Part shown: positions 11,683 to 20,641 of the stretch, piece after piece | Layout: every line of letters starts with the position of its first letter | Position numbering within the stretch: position 1 is the stretch's first letter | Assembly: GCF_001690275.1 (NCBI RefSeq) | Contig: NZ_LZGW01000024.1 | Span: forward strand, 1-39,134 | Length of the DNA: 39,134 bases | DNA from: Gilliamella sp. WF3-4 | Lineage (GTDB): Bacteria > Pseudomonadota > Gammaproteobacteria > Enterobacterales > Orbaceae | Direction: 5' to 3' | Notes under the pieces: model-generated | The model's database searches: none | Told to the model about the DNA's origin: nothing | Seen by the model: the letters and a program-made list of their open reading frames with translations, nothing else | Translations under genes and position numbers: made by a program

Positions 11683-11698
11683 CTCGATCCAGATCACA
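11683..11698 (+). promoter_or_regulatory. CRP-like site upstream of gntK
   Basis: CTCGATCCAGATCACA fits TGTGA-N6-TCACA with a perfect right half and GA conserved in the left half; the flanks are A-rich. E. coli gluconate genes are CRP-activated, so the location is sensible. The left half is weak. Confidence 0.4.
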
Positions 11699-11736
11699 AA
11701 ATAAACTTTTTTAAATTGCAAAAAAAATCTTAATTT

Positions 11737-11756
11737 GTAACATGTTACCAGTAACA
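11737..11756 (+). promoter_or_regulatory. GntR-type operator with three alternating half-sites
   Basis: GTAACATGTTACCAGTAACA contains GTAACA, TGTTAC and GTAACA in series. The right-hand pair, TGTTAC-CA-GTAACA, resembles the E. coli GntR operator (ATGTTACC-GGTAACAT). The left-hand pair forms a 12-bp perfect palindrome. The site ends 21 bp before the gntK ATG, in a repression position. No gntR gene is in the window. Confidence 0.65.
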
Positions 11757-11777
11757 AAATAGGTGGAAGAGTTTACT

Positions 11778-12308
11778 ATGACAACACAAGATAAACCAAT
11801 TTTTGTATTAATGGGTGTGTCAGGTTGTGGTAAATCAGCGGTTGCCAAGCAAGTAGCTTATAACCTTGATGCGTCTTTTTTAGATGGCGATTTTTTGCAC
11901 CCTAAAGCCAATATTTTAAAAATGCGAAATGGCACACCATTAAACGATGAAGATCGAATGCCTTGGCTTAACCTAATTAGCAATGCCGCATTTGCAATGC
12001 GCAATGTTAATGATGTTTCAATTATTATCTGCTCAGCGTTAAAACGAAAATACCGAGATATTATTCGTGGTGAAAATAAAAACATTCACTTTATTTATCT
12101 AAAAGGAAGCTATGATGTCATTGCTAAGCGATTAGCTAAACGTAAAGGCCATTACCAAAAAAGCGGAATGCTACAATCACAATTTGACACGCTAGAAGAG
12201 CCAACGATTCATGAAAAAAATGTCTATACGGTTAACATTGAGCAACCATTAACTGATGTTGTCAATGATACAGAGCAAGTCATACGTTCAATATGTAACT
12301 GTGAATAA
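11778..12308 (+). CDS. gntK: Gluconokinase (GntK)
   Basis: A 176-residue kinase (E. coli GntK 175) phosphorylating D-gluconate to 6-phosphogluconate. The Walker A motif GVSGCGKS lies at 13-20. FLDGDFLHP, PLNDEDRMPWL and CSALKRKYRD are the family's substrate and lid segments. The start is the ATG at 11778, preceded by GGTGGAAGAG; a GTG five codons upstream lies inside that ribosome binding site and is rejected. edd follows 46 bp later on the same strand, so the two products act in sequence. The GntR-like operator directly upstream implies induction by gluconate. Confidence 0.97.
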   Translation: MTTQDKPIFVLMGVSGCGKSAVAKQVAYNLDASFLDGDFLHPKANILKMRNGTPLNDEDRMPWLNLISNAAFAMRNVNDVSIIICSALKRKYRDIIRGENKNIHFIYLKGSYDVIAKRLAKRKGHYQKSGMLQSQFDTLEEPTIHEKNVYTVNIEQPLTDVVNDTEQVIRSICNCE

Positions 12309-12354
12309 TATAAATAAAATTGAAAAGATAACAATGATAATTTAAGAGGTTAAT

Positions 12355-14160
12355 GTGAATCGCATCATTCAAGCTGTAACTCAACGTATTATTGAGCGTT
12401 CTAAAGCGACTCGCCAAGCTTATTTACAAAAAATAGAACACGCGATGAGTAAAAAAGTCACCCGCTCTAGTTTGCCATGCAGCAATTTAGCCCATGGTTT
12501 TGCGGCTTGTTGTATTGATGATAAAAACGATCTAAAAAACATCTTAAAAAGTAATATTGGCATTATTAATTCCTACAATGATATGCTTTCAGCACACAAG
12601 CCTTACGAATGCTATCCTGAACAAATACGCAAAGTACTTCACGAAGTTGGCGCTGTTGGTCAAATGGCTGGCGGCGTGCCGGCCATGTGCGATGGGGTAA
12701 CTCAAGGCGAACCTGGAATGGAATTATCATTAATGAGTCGTGATGTCATAGCCATGTCGGTAGCAATTGGGCTTTCACATAATATGTTTGATGGCGCACT
12801 ATACCTTGGCATTTGCGATAAAATCGTGCCTGGCTTATTGGTTGGTGCATTAACTTTTGGGCATTTACCTGCCATTTTTGTTCCTGCAGGACCAATGCCA
12901 TCAGGACTATCAAATAAAGAAAAAGTGCGTATCCGCCAACTTTATTCGGAAGGTAAAGCTTCGCGTGAAGATTTGCTTGAGTCCGAATCAGCCTCTTACC
13001 ATACTAGTGGCACTTGCACCTTTTATGGTACAGCCAATAGCAACCAAATGGTAATGGAATTAATGGGGTTACATTTACCAGGCGCGGCATTTGTTCATCC
13101 TGAAACAGCATTGCGTTTTGAGTTAACCAATGCTGCTGCTAAACAGATCACTCGCCTAACGAACCAATCGGGTAATTATATGCCCGTTGGTAAAATGGTT
13201 GACGAAAAAGTCATTATTAATGGTTTAGTGGCATTACTTGCCACTGGGGGATCAACCAATTTAACTATGCATATTGTAGCCATGGCTAAAGCTGCGGGAA
13301 TTATCATTAACTGGGATGATATTTCAGATCTATCCACCGTAGTCCCCTTAATTTGTCGAATTTACCCAAATGGACCTGCTGATATCAACTATTTTCAAGC
13401 TGCTGGAGGCACATCTTTATTGGTTCGCGAATTATTGGCAGGAGGTTTATTACACGAAGATGTACAAACCGTGGTAGGACATGGACTTAGCCGTTATACC
13501 CAAGAGCCGATTTTAGAAAATGGTCAACTCATTTTTCGCAACGGCCCAACAAAATCATTAGATGATAGCGTGATTGCCTCAATCCAAAAACCGTTTAATT
13601 CACATGGCGGATTAAAAGTGATGTCTGGCAATCTTGGCCGTGCAATAATGAAAACATCAGCAGTTGCGCCTGAACATCAAATTATTGAAGCACCTGCGGT
13701 CATTTTTAATAGCCAATATGATTTAGATGCTGAATATAAGGCCGGTAAGTTAGATAAAGACTGTGTGGTTGTTGTACGTTATCAAGGACCCAAAGCTATT
13801 GGTATGCCAGAATTGCACAAATTGATAACACCGCTAGGTGTGCTACAAGATAAAGGTTACAAAGTTGCATTATTAACTGACGGTCGATTATCGGGCGCAT
13901 CAGGAAAAGTTCCAGCAGCGATCCATGTTACCCCTGAAGCTTATGATGGCGGTTTACTTAGTAAAGTACAAAATGGCGACATGATCCGTGTAAATGGGCA
14001 AACAGGTGAAATAACTCTATTAGTTGACGAAGCTGAATTAGCTAAACGTACACCTTATCCTTTCGAATTAACCGATTCGCATCTTGGTTATGGAAGAGAA
14101 CTATTTACCATTATCAGAGAAAATTTAACTACCGCAGAAGAAGGTGCGGTTAGCTTTTAA
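12355..14160 (+). CDS. edd: 6-phosphogluconate dehydratase (Edd)
   Basis: A 601-residue IlvD/Edd-family dehydratase (E. coli 603) converting 6-phosphogluconate to KDPG in the Entner-Doudoroff pathway. Conserved blocks include [57 protein letters not shown] and [14 protein letters not shown]. Cysteines 112, 154 and 221 are in the positions expected to bind the Fe-S cluster. The start is a GTG with AAGAGG six bases upstream. It probably forms an operon with gntK. The usual partner eda (KDPG aldolase) does not follow: a hairpin and then convergent poxB come next, so eda must lie elsewhere or be replaced. Confidence 0.97.
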   Translation: MNRIIQAVTQRIIERSKATRQAYLQKIEHAMSKKVTRSSLPCSNLAHGFAACCIDDKNDLKNILKSNIGIINSYNDMLSAHKPYECYPEQIRKVLHEVGAVGQMAGGVPAMCDGVTQGEPGMELSLMSRDVIAMSVAIGLSHNMFDGALYLGICDKIVPGLLVGALTFGHLPAIFVPAGPMPSGLSNKEKVRIRQLYSEGKASREDLLESESASYHTSGTCTFYGTANSNQMVMELMGLHLPGAAFVHPETALRFELTNAAAKQITRLTNQSGNYMPVGKMVDEKVIINGLVALLATGGSTNLTMHIVAMAKAAGIIINWDDISDLSTVVPLICRIYPNGPADINYFQAAGGTSLLVRELLAGGLLHEDVQTVVGHGLSRYTQEPILENGQLIFRNGPTKSLDDSVIASIQKPFNSHGGLKVMSGNLGRAIMKTSAVAPEHQIIEAPAVIFNSQYDLDAEYKAGKLDKDCVVVVRYQGPKAIGMPELHKLITPLGVLQDKGYKVALLTDGRLSGASGKVPAAIHVTPEAYDGGLLSKVQNGDMIRVNGQTGEITLLVDEAELAKRTPYPFELTDSHLGYGRELFTIIRENLTTAEEGAVSF

Positions 14161-14169
14161 TATGCTTAA

Positions 14170-14190
14170 TCTGCCACATACAGTGGCAGA
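14170..14190 (+). terminator. Hairpin downstream of edd
   Basis: TCTGCCAC (14170-14177) and GTGGCAGA (14183-14190) form an 8-bp stem with a 5-nt loop, 9 bp after the edd stop. Only a short U-poor tail (AATCTTAAG) follows, so it is a weak intrinsic terminator or a 3'-end stabiliser. Confidence 0.5.
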
Positions 14191-14265
14191 AATCTTAAGA
14201 AAATAGACTAAAAATTAGGTATTAGCTGAAACTTCTTTATAAATAAATTTATCGGTATAAATAAA

Positions 14266-15987
14266 TTATTTCTTAATAAAATTATCTACCAATAAATTTA
14301 CCACGTCCCCCATTTTTCCATGTAATGAGGCTTTGACACCATAAAGTGCCATTCCCATTACTTGCGATGCGTGGATTTCAGGGGGCATAACAAGTTCATT
14401 AGCACTGGTTTTAACATCTAATAACGCTGGACCAGAGTGAGCTAAAAATGATTGCACAGCAGACTCAAGTAAATCAGAATCATCCACCCTGATAGAAAAA
14501 AGGCCAATTGAATCAGCAAGTTTTGCAAAATCAGGATTTTGTAAGTCAGTATAGTGATCAACTAACCCTTCCGATTTTTGCTCTAATTCAACAAAGTTGA
14601 GCGAGCTATTATTTAGTACAATAATTTTTATAGGTAACTGTTCTTGAATTGTGGTTAATAAATCGCCCAGCAACATACTTATACCGCCATCGCCTGACAA
14701 GGAGATCACTTGCCGATTTGGAAATGCTTTTTGTACCCCTAAAGCTTGTGGCATCGCATTAGCCATTGTGCCATGTTTTAAACTGATTACGGTGCGTCTT
14801 TTGCCATTGGTATTAAAATGGCGACAAGCCCAAACCATTGCCGAACCGACATCAGCACAAAGTACAGCATCATCAGTTGCATATTTATCAATAAGTTCAG
14901 TTAAATATTGAGGATGAATGGTTGAGCGAGAAGGAATCGTTTTTTTATTCAATTTTTTCATTGATTTGGTGTACAATTTTTGGCATAACCCTAAAAACTC
15001 ATCATCTTGTTTCTCATCAACTAAAGGTAGCAGTGTTGCCAAAGTCGGTTTACAACTCCCAACTACACCGATATCAACAGGATGCCGCCGTCCAAGGTGA
15101 GTTGCATCAATATCAACTTGAATAATAGCAGCCTTATCTGGGTAGAATTGTGACCATGCAAAATCAGCACCTAACATTAAAAGTACATCACACTCTTTTA
15201 TTGCGGTGGTTCCTGACTCAACGCCAAACATTCCTGTCATACCAACATTGTAAGGGTTATCATATTCAACAAAATCTTTAGCTCTCGAAGTATGTACAAT
15301 AGGCGATTTTAATTTATGAGCTAAAGCAATGAGCTCATCATGAGCTTCATAGACACCTTGACCTGCAAAAATAGTCACTTTATTATTTTTATTTAGCATA
15401 CTGGCAATTTTGCTAAGTTCTTGATCTGATGGACGAATAATAGGGTGAGGATGATAAATTTTACGGTGGCTATTATCCTCCACTTTCTCTAAACTCACAT
15501 TATACGGAATAACTAAAACGGCTACGCCTCGTTGGTTAATTGCTGTTTGAATGGCTGCTGTAGTGATTTCTCTTACTTGAGTAGGATCATTGATTTGCCG
15601 GCAAAATACAGAACAATTTTTATATAACGTTTCAAAATCAACTTCTTGTGGGAAATCTGTTCCTTGCTGTGAAGTAACAAGCTGGCTTGCTAACAAAATA
15701 ACAGGAACTCGATTGCGTTGTGCTTCATAAATACCATTAATAAAATGCAAACTGCCTGGCCCACAAGAGCCAGCACAAGCAGTGATTTGATCGGTCAAAT
15801 AAGCTTCAGCTCCTGCAGCAAAAGCACCAACTTCTTCATGACGAACATGCACCCACTGAATATCACTTCTTTTAATGGCTGAGGTGATGTGATTTAACGT
15901 ATCACCCACAATACCATAGCAATGTTTAACACCCGCCTCAGCTAAAATATCAACTATAATTTGTGCTACTGTTTTTTTTGATGACAT
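14266..15987 (-). CDS. poxB: Pyruvate dehydrogenase (quinone) / pyruvate oxidase (PoxB)
   Basis: A 573-residue ThDP- and FAD-dependent enzyme (E. coli PoxB 572) oxidising pyruvate to acetate and CO2 and passing electrons to quinone at the membrane. Visible are the catalytic RHEEVGAFAAGAEA (Glu51 or Glu52), AGSCGPGSLHFING, the central FAD-binding domain with EYDNPYNVGMTG, and the ThDP motif from GDG (432-434) to NN (459-460). The C-terminal MALYGVKASLHGKMGD segment corresponds to the lipid-binding tail of E. coli PoxB. The start is the ATG at 15987 with GAGGAGAG upstream. It diverges from yfbS and converges on edd. Related acetolactate synthases are less similar. Confidence 0.93.
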   Translation of the reverse strand: MSSKKTVAQIIVDILAEAGVKHCYGIVGDTLNHITSAIKRSDIQWVHVRHEEVGAFAAGAEAYLTDQITACAGSCGPGSLHFINGIYEAQRNRVPVILLASQLVTSQQGTDFPQEVDFETLYKNCSVFCRQINDPTQVREITTAAIQTAINQRGVAVLVIPYNVSLEKVEDNSHRKIYHPHPIIRPSDQELSKIASMLNKNNKVTIFAGQGVYEAHDELIALAHKLKSPIVHTSRAKDFVEYDNPYNVGMTGMFGVESGTTAIKECDVLLMLGADFAWSQFYPDKAAIIQVDIDATHLGRRHPVDIGVVGSCKPTLATLLPLVDEKQDDEFLGLCQKLYTKSMKKLNKKTIPSRSTIHPQYLTELIDKYATDDAVLCADVGSAMVWACRHFNTNGKRRTVISLKHGTMANAMPQALGVQKAFPNRQVISLSGDGGISMLLGDLLTTIQEQLPIKIIVLNNSSLNFVELEQKSEGLVDHYTDLQNPDFAKLADSIGLFSIRVDDSDLLESAVQSFLAHSGPALLDVKTSANELVMPPEIHASQVMGMALYGVKASLHGKMGDVVNLLVDNFIKK

Positions 15988-16248
15988 ACTCTCTCCTCAA
16001 AAGTTCGCTCAATGACTTACCTCATCCGTATAAATTACACCCACTTTGAAATAACGCGAATAGCCTTTAAAATAAACAGCAAGAAATGCTAAAAAACAAG
16101 CAATGAACAGAACGCTTATCTGCTTATTGCATAACAAACTTTGTGTGAAGATATTCCCTATTGCAATAAACCAAGGTATTATGTCGAAAATCTTCTCGAA
16201 ACAATAGAGTGATATTCCGTGGAACAATCGCCATCTGGACATAATTTA

Positions 16249-18126
16249 ATGTCATCGATTACAGCCTTTTTACCGAGCTCTTTTTCCCAATATTCGCCAC
16301 TGATTACTGTCTGCTTATTATTGTTTATTGCAATTATGCTATTCTCATTGAGCAAATTAAGAATGGACATTATTGCATTACTGACAATTACAGCCATTAC
16401 CATCACTGGCGTACTCACGCCATCAGAAGCATTAGCAGGCTTTAGTGATCCCAACATAATCCTAATTGCATTATTATTTATAATTGGAGAAAGCCTTGTA
16501 AGAACAGGTATCTCATACAAAATGAGCGAGTATATTCTTAAAATAGCAGGCAAAAACGATATCCGTATTATTATCTATATCATGTTAGGCGTTGCCTTGC
16601 TCGGCTCAGTAATGAGCTCAACAGGCGTTGTTGCTATTTTCATCCCTGTTGCTATCAGCATTGCTAATCACACTGGCATTCATGTAAAAAAATTAATGAT
16701 GCCACTTTGTATTGCTGCTTTAATTAGTGGCATGATGACTTTAGTGGCCACAGCCCCCAACCTAGTTGTCAACAGTGAACTGAGCCACTTTAAACTAACT
16801 GAATTTGGTTTTTTTTCAATTACACCAATTGGTTTAGGTGTTTTAGCAGTTGGGATCATTTACTGTGTATTAACTCGAAATTGGTTACTCTCAGCGGAAC
16901 AAGCCTCCCCCACCAATACCCAGCCACAAAGGCGAAAAATAACCGATTTAATTCGAGACTATAAATTAATTGGTCGTGCACACCGAGCACAGATACTTGC
17001 TGGCTCACCTTTTGTGGGGCGCACTATCGATGGTTTACATCTACGTAGTGAACACGGCGTAAATGTGATTGGTATTGAGCGCTGGCGAAAATTTCAAAAA
17101 GTACTAATCCCCGTTAATGGATCAACTGAATTTCGTGAAAATGACATTCTATTACTTGACATGTCGCATTCTGAAGCCGACTACCGCACTTTTTTAACCA
17201 CCAATCACCTTGAACCGAAAGTATTACGTGGCGAATATTTTTCAGAACAAGTTAAAGAAGTCGGCATGGCTGAAGTTGCACTCTTACCAGAATCAACATT
17301 ATGTGGTAAAACACTCAATGAAATTAATTTTAGGGGAAAATATTTCCTAACTGTCATTGGCATCTGGCGCAATCATGCCCCTGTTGAAACCAACAACTTA
17401 TTCCAAGAGCGCCTAGAAATGAGCGATACATTATTAGTGTGTGGTGACTGGGGATCGATCCAAAAACTACAAACACGAACAAGCGATTTTGTTGTATTAG
17501 ATTACCCATCAGATATTGATGATGTCGCACCAGCAAGTTCACAGGCATATGCAGCATTAATTAATTTAGCCATAATGATTCTATTCATGGTTACAGGTAT
17601 TGTACCAAATGTCGTAGCTGCACTCATTGCCTGCTTATTAATGGGTGCAACACGGTGCATTGACATGGCCAGCGCTTACCGATCAATCCACTGGCCAACA
17701 TTAATTTTAATCATTGGTATGATGCCCTTTGCACTAGCTCTCAATAAAACAGGAGGGATATCACTTATATCCGCATGGCTCGAAATCCACCTGCGCCATT
17801 TTGGTCCCTATATGGTACTAACATTTATTTTTTTATTATGCTCAACCATTGGCTTATTTATATCCAATACCGCAACAGCCATTTTAATTGCACCAATTGC
17901 TATTGATTTAGCATTAAAATTTGGCTATTCGCCGTACCCATTTGCTATGACGGTAGCCATTGCCACATCAGCGTCATTTATTACGCCAGTGTCTTCACCA
18001 ATTAAAACCATGGTAGTAGCACCTGGTGGCTATAGCTTTGGAGATTTTGTCAAAATTGGCGTGCCATTAACGTTTTTGGTGATGGCAGTTGATATTGCAC
18101 TAGTGCCAATATTCTTGCCATTTTAA
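16249..18126 (+). CDS. yfbS: SLC13/DASS-family anion transporter with two TrkA-C domains (YfbS-like)
   Basis: About 625 residues, nearly colinear with E. coli YfbS (610), an inner-membrane permease of the divalent anion:Na+ symporter family; the substrate is unknown. An N-terminal helix bundle holds MDIIALL, GFSDPNIILIALLFIIGE, SSTGVVAIFIPV and LVATAPNLVVNSEL. It is followed by two cytoplasmic TrkA-C-like regulatory domains (VIGIERWRKFQKVLIP and VIGIWRNHAPVETNN regions) and a second bundle with HWPTLILIIGMMPFAL, FISNTATAILIAPIAI and TPVSSPIKTMVV. The start is uncertain: a GTG at 16219 is also possible, but the ATG at 16249 fits the homologue better. It diverges from poxB across about 260 bp with no recognised operator. 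Confidence 0.9.
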   Translation: MSSITAFLPSSFSQYSPLITVCLLLFIAIMLFSLSKLRMDIIALLTITAITITGVLTPSEALAGFSDPNIILIALLFIIGESLVRTGISYKMSEYILKIAGKNDIRIIIYIMLGVALLGSVMSSTGVVAIFIPVAISIANHTGIHVKKLMMPLCIAALISGMMTLVATAPNLVVNSELSHFKLTEFGFFSITPIGLGVLAVGIIYCVLTRNWLLSAEQASPTNTQPQRRKITDLIRDYKLIGRAHRAQILAGSPFVGRTIDGLHLRSEHGVNVIGIERWRKFQKVLIPVNGSTEFRENDILLLDMSHSEADYRTFLTTNHLEPKVLRGEYFSEQVKEVGMAEVALLPESTLCGKTLNEINFRGKYFLTVIGIWRNHAPVETNNLFQERLEMSDTLLVCGDWGSIQKLQTRTSDFVVLDYPSDIDDVAPASSQAYAALINLAIMILFMVTGIVPNVVAALIACLLMGATRCIDMASAYRSIHWPTLILIIGMMPFALALNKTGGISLISAWLEIHLRHFGPYMVLTFIFLLCSTIGLFISNTATAILIAPIAIDLALKFGYSPYPFAMTVAIATSASFITPVSSPIKTMVVAPGGYSFGDFVKIGVPLTFLVMAVDIALVPIFLPF

Positions 18127-18291
18127 AACTGAACGATTTTTTATTAAAAGCAAATGTGATATATGGAGAGTATTTAGTGTTGCTTTGTTTCGAGTATTTT
18201 GAGATTTGCTGATATAATAAGATATTGATGAGGGCTTCAGAAACCATACTAGCTTTTAAAACAAAGCATTTTTACCCTCAAAAAAAGTCAG

Positions 18292-18319
18292 AAAAACCAT
18301 TGATTTTATTAAGGTTTTT
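18292..18319. terminator. Possible terminator between yfbS and ubiA
   Basis: AAAAACC (18292-18298) and GGTTTTT (18313-18319) can pair in the region where yfbS and ubiA converge, with an AT-rich 14-nt loop. The stem is short and A/T-dominated, so this is tentative. The rest of 18127-18380 shows nothing else I can support. Confidence 0.25.
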
Positions 18320-18380
18320 AAGTGGCTTATACTGCACTTGTTAACCTCTGTTCACGAGCGATCTAGTTTACAGCTCATTG

Positions 18381-19208
18381 TCAAACAAACAACAGACCTA
18401 AAAAAATAATAAAACCAACATAATTATTATTCATAAAGGCACTAAAACATTTGTTTCTATCTCGATTTTTTATTAGCCATTGTTGGTAAATAAATAGTCC
18501 TATAACCAATAATAAAGCCATATAAAACATCAGCGATAACTGATTGATTAAACCAATAAATAACAAGCCAATAACAGATATTATCTGTAATAATCCAATA
18601 ATTAATTTATCATAATTGCCAAATAAAATAGCCGTGGATTTGATGCCAATTTTTATATCATCATTACGATCTACCATCGCATATTGGGTATCGTAAGCAA
18701 TTGTCCAACAGATATTAGTCAAGAAAAGTATCCAGCACGTTAAGGGGAACTGTTCAATGGTTGCTGCATATACCATCGGAATACTCCAACTAAATGCGAT
18801 GCCTAAGGTGACTTGTGGTAAATGGGTGTAACGCTTCATGAAAGGGTAAATGAGTGCGGTAAGTAACGCAAAGCAAGCAATTAGCCATGACAGCTTATTT
18901 AAATTTAACAATAAACAAAGCGCTATCAGTAATAAGACCAATAGCGTCCATAGTGCGTTTTTTTCGGTTAAAGTACCACGAGCAAGGGGGCGGTTTTTTG
19001 TTCGCTCAACGTGTGCATCAAAATGGCGATCGGCATAATCATTCACGACACAACCTGCCGAGCGCATAACAAACACGCCAAGCACAAAAATAATAGTAAT
19101 ATAAGTAGATGGATGACCCGTAAGCCAAATAGCCCAAAGTGTGGGCCAGAGTAAAAGCAATGATCCAATTGGCTTATCCAATCGCATGAGTTGTAAATAA
19201 GCTAACAT
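18381..19208 (-). CDS. ubiA: 4-hydroxybenzoate octaprenyltransferase (UbiA)
   Basis: A 275-residue integral membrane prenyltransferase that attaches the polyprenyl tail to 4-hydroxybenzoate in ubiquinone synthesis. The first Asp-rich Mg2+-diphosphate motif is NDYADRHFD (56-64), followed by [10 protein letters not shown]. The second is [13 protein letters not shown] (172-184). Hydrophobic segments throughout fit the multi-helix fold. The length is slightly below the E. coli protein (290), mostly at the N-terminus. ubiC, the usual partner, is absent. A good sigma-70-like promoter precedes it. Confidence 0.96.
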   Translation of the reverse strand: MLAYLQLMRLDKPIGSLLLLWPTLWAIWLTGHPSTYITIIFVLGVFVMRSAGCVVNDYADRHFDAHVERTKNRPLARGTLTEKNALWTLLVLLLIALCLLLNLNKLSWLIACFALLTALIYPFMKRYTHLPQVTLGIAFSWSIPMVYAATIEQFPLTCWILFLTNICWTIAYDTQYAMVDRNDDIKIGIKSTAILFGNYDKLIIGLLQIISVIGLLFIGLINQLSLMFYMALLLVIGLFIYQQWLIKNRDRNKCFSAFMNNNYVGFIIFLGLLFV

Positions 19209-19242
19209 TAATAATATCTATTCTAAATAAATCATAATAGCG

Positions 19243-19270
19243 ATTATACCGATTACGCTAAAAGCTGCAA
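19243..19270 (-). promoter_or_regulatory. Sigma-70-like promoter for ubiA
   Basis: On the minus strand TTGCAG (plus 19265-19270) and a perfect TATAAT (plus 19243-19248) are separated by 16 bp, reading into ubiA about 35 bp downstream. Confidence 0.5.
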
Positions 19271-19366
19271 TGTTACGGTATGGCAAGTTATACCCAATGA
19301 GTGATGCCAATGAATATTTGCCCCAAATAACCACATTAGATTGAATCGGTTTGCACAAGATGTTAA

Positions 19367-19924
19367 TCACAGCATGTGTAAATATTGCTCAGCAATTACC
19401 GCTAACGCTTGATAAAATGGGCTAATCTGGCTTTTCTGTAGCTTTTTTAAATAGGCTGATGACCAACTTAACAAATGTTCATCAATTAATTGTTTTGCTG
19501 TTACATGGTGATTATTTTCCAACAACATGGCGTATGCCATAAGCATTAATCCAAATTGATCTTCTGGCTCGTTTATTCCTGTATTGAGTTTTACCCCATG
19601 TTGTTGCAGAAATTGGCGATAGCTTTCTAGTGATTTTCCTAGCAATAGGTTTTCTTTATCCAAATAAAATGAACCCCACGGAGGTACAGGCATTGTTCCC
19701 TGTCCTTCAAATAATAGTGAAAATTGATAATTAAGGTCTGGATTATCAATTTGATTAACTAATATATGGCACTGCTCATAAATAAGGATAGAATCTTTCC
19801 ATGGAGCTAAATGGTTAATATGTAATAATGCCGGCGTTAATGATGCAGTAACTTTACTATTGGGTGGATAATAAAAAAACATACCAAGTAGTTTGGCTAA
19901 TGTGATAGAAACTAACTTATCCAA
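19367..19924 (-). CDS. dmsD: DmsD/TorD-family redox enzyme maturation chaperone
   Basis: A 185-residue all-alpha chaperone that inserts or proofreads molybdo-enzymes, normally by binding the Tat leader of DmsA. The C-terminal half closely matches E. coli DmsD: LLFEGQGTMPVPPWGSFYLD with PPWGS at 81-85, the EPEDQFG motif at 119-125 and SPFYQALAVIAEQ. A strong AAGGAGAT Shine-Dalgarno precedes the ATG. It follows dmsB after 81 bp, the place where dmsC would be expected. The client DmsA encoded next to it lacks a twin-arginine motif, so its role may be cofactor insertion rather than export quality control. Confidence 0.9.
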   Translation of the reverse strand: MDKLVSITLAKLLGMFFYYPPNSKVTASLTPALLHINHLAPWKDSILIYEQCHILVNQIDNPDLNYQFSLLFEGQGTMPVPPWGSFYLDKENLLLGKSLESYRQFLQQHGVKLNTGINEPEDQFGLMLMAYAMLLENNHHVTAKQLIDEHLLSWSSAYLKKLQKSQISPFYQALAVIAEQYLHML

Positions 19925-20005
19925 ATAAATATCTCCTTAGAACGATTCTATCAGTTAGTTACACTGATACCCCAAAAAAAACCCGTGGTAATTATGACAT
20001 ATTAC

Positions 20006-20620
20006 TTATACTTCTTCAGGATTAAGTATTTTACCTAAGGTATCGCCAGACATCTTAGCTTGTGCATGGGGTTTTATTACAATATTGGGCTTAGTGAGCT
20101 GTGAGCTTGGTAGTGGCGCAATATCGCATTGTTCGCCATAGTGCTGGCGTAGTGTTTCAATTTCATCAAAATCTAAAGCTCGCTGTGGGCATGACTCAAC
20201 ACAAACAGGCTTTAATCCCTCGACAACACGTTCATAACAACCATCACATTTTGACATGACCTTTTTTTGATAATCAAATTGTGGTGCTCCATATGGACAG
20301 TGGGTTTCACAATTTCGGCACCCCATGCAAATGTCTTGATTAACAACCACTAAGCCATCTTGTGAACGTTTATGCATTGCCCCCGTTGGGCAACTCTGCA
20401 CACAAGCAGGTTGTTCGCAATGATTACATGCGATAGACAAATAATAGGTAAAAGTATCATTTTGCCAAAGATTATCAACTAGCTGCCAACCACCACCACC
20501 ATATTCATAAACACGGCGAAAACGGACGCCTAAAGCACTATCTTTTTCATCTTTACAACTCACTTGGCAAGTTTTACAACCCGTGCATTTTGAAGAATCA
20601 ATATAAAATCCATATTGCAT
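20006..20620 (-). CDS. dmsB: DMSO reductase-type iron-sulfur subunit (DmsB)
   Basis: A 204-residue ferredoxin-like subunit (E. coli DmsB 205) carrying four [4Fe-4S] clusters that wire electrons to DmsA. Sixteen cysteines are in four groups: 12, 15, 18, 22; 65, 68, 73, 77; 98, 101, 104, 108; and 125, 128, 140, 144. The C-terminus (KPNIVIKPHA, LNPEEV) matches E. coli DmsB closely. The start follows AAAGGACGG by seven to eight bases, 21 bp after the dmsA stop, so translation is probably coupled. In the canonical complex DmsB docks on membrane DmsC; no dmsC follows here. Confidence 0.95.
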   Translation of the reverse strand: MQYGFYIDSSKCTGCKTCQVSCKDEKDSALGVRFRRVYEYGGGGWQLVDNLWQNDTFTYYLSIACNHCEQPACVQSCPTGAMHKRSQDGLVVVNQDICMGCRNCETHCPYGAPQFDYQKKVMSKCDGCYERVVEGLKPVCVESCPQRALDFDEIETLRQHYGEQCDIAPLPSSQLTKPNIVIKPHAQAKMSGDTLGKILNPEEV

Positions 20621-20641
20621 TTTTATTATCCGTCCTTTTAT

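Larger units (their letters stand above)
11177..11777. other. purL-gntK divergent intergenic region
   Basis: These 600 bp hold no credible gene. The gntK-proximal end contains a CRP-like site and an overlapping GntR-type operator. Two direct copies of AGTTTCTTTTAATT lie at 11561-11574 and 11576-11589. C-runs, A-runs and T-runs occur but form no clear RNA structure. The purL promoter could not be placed with confidence. Confidence 0.5.

Noticed and set aside
16009-16242. A 77-codon minus-strand frame upstream of poxB with a hydrophobic middle
   Set aside because: It overlaps the start region of yfbS on the other strand, has no good ribosome binding site and no recognisable family; most likely chance.
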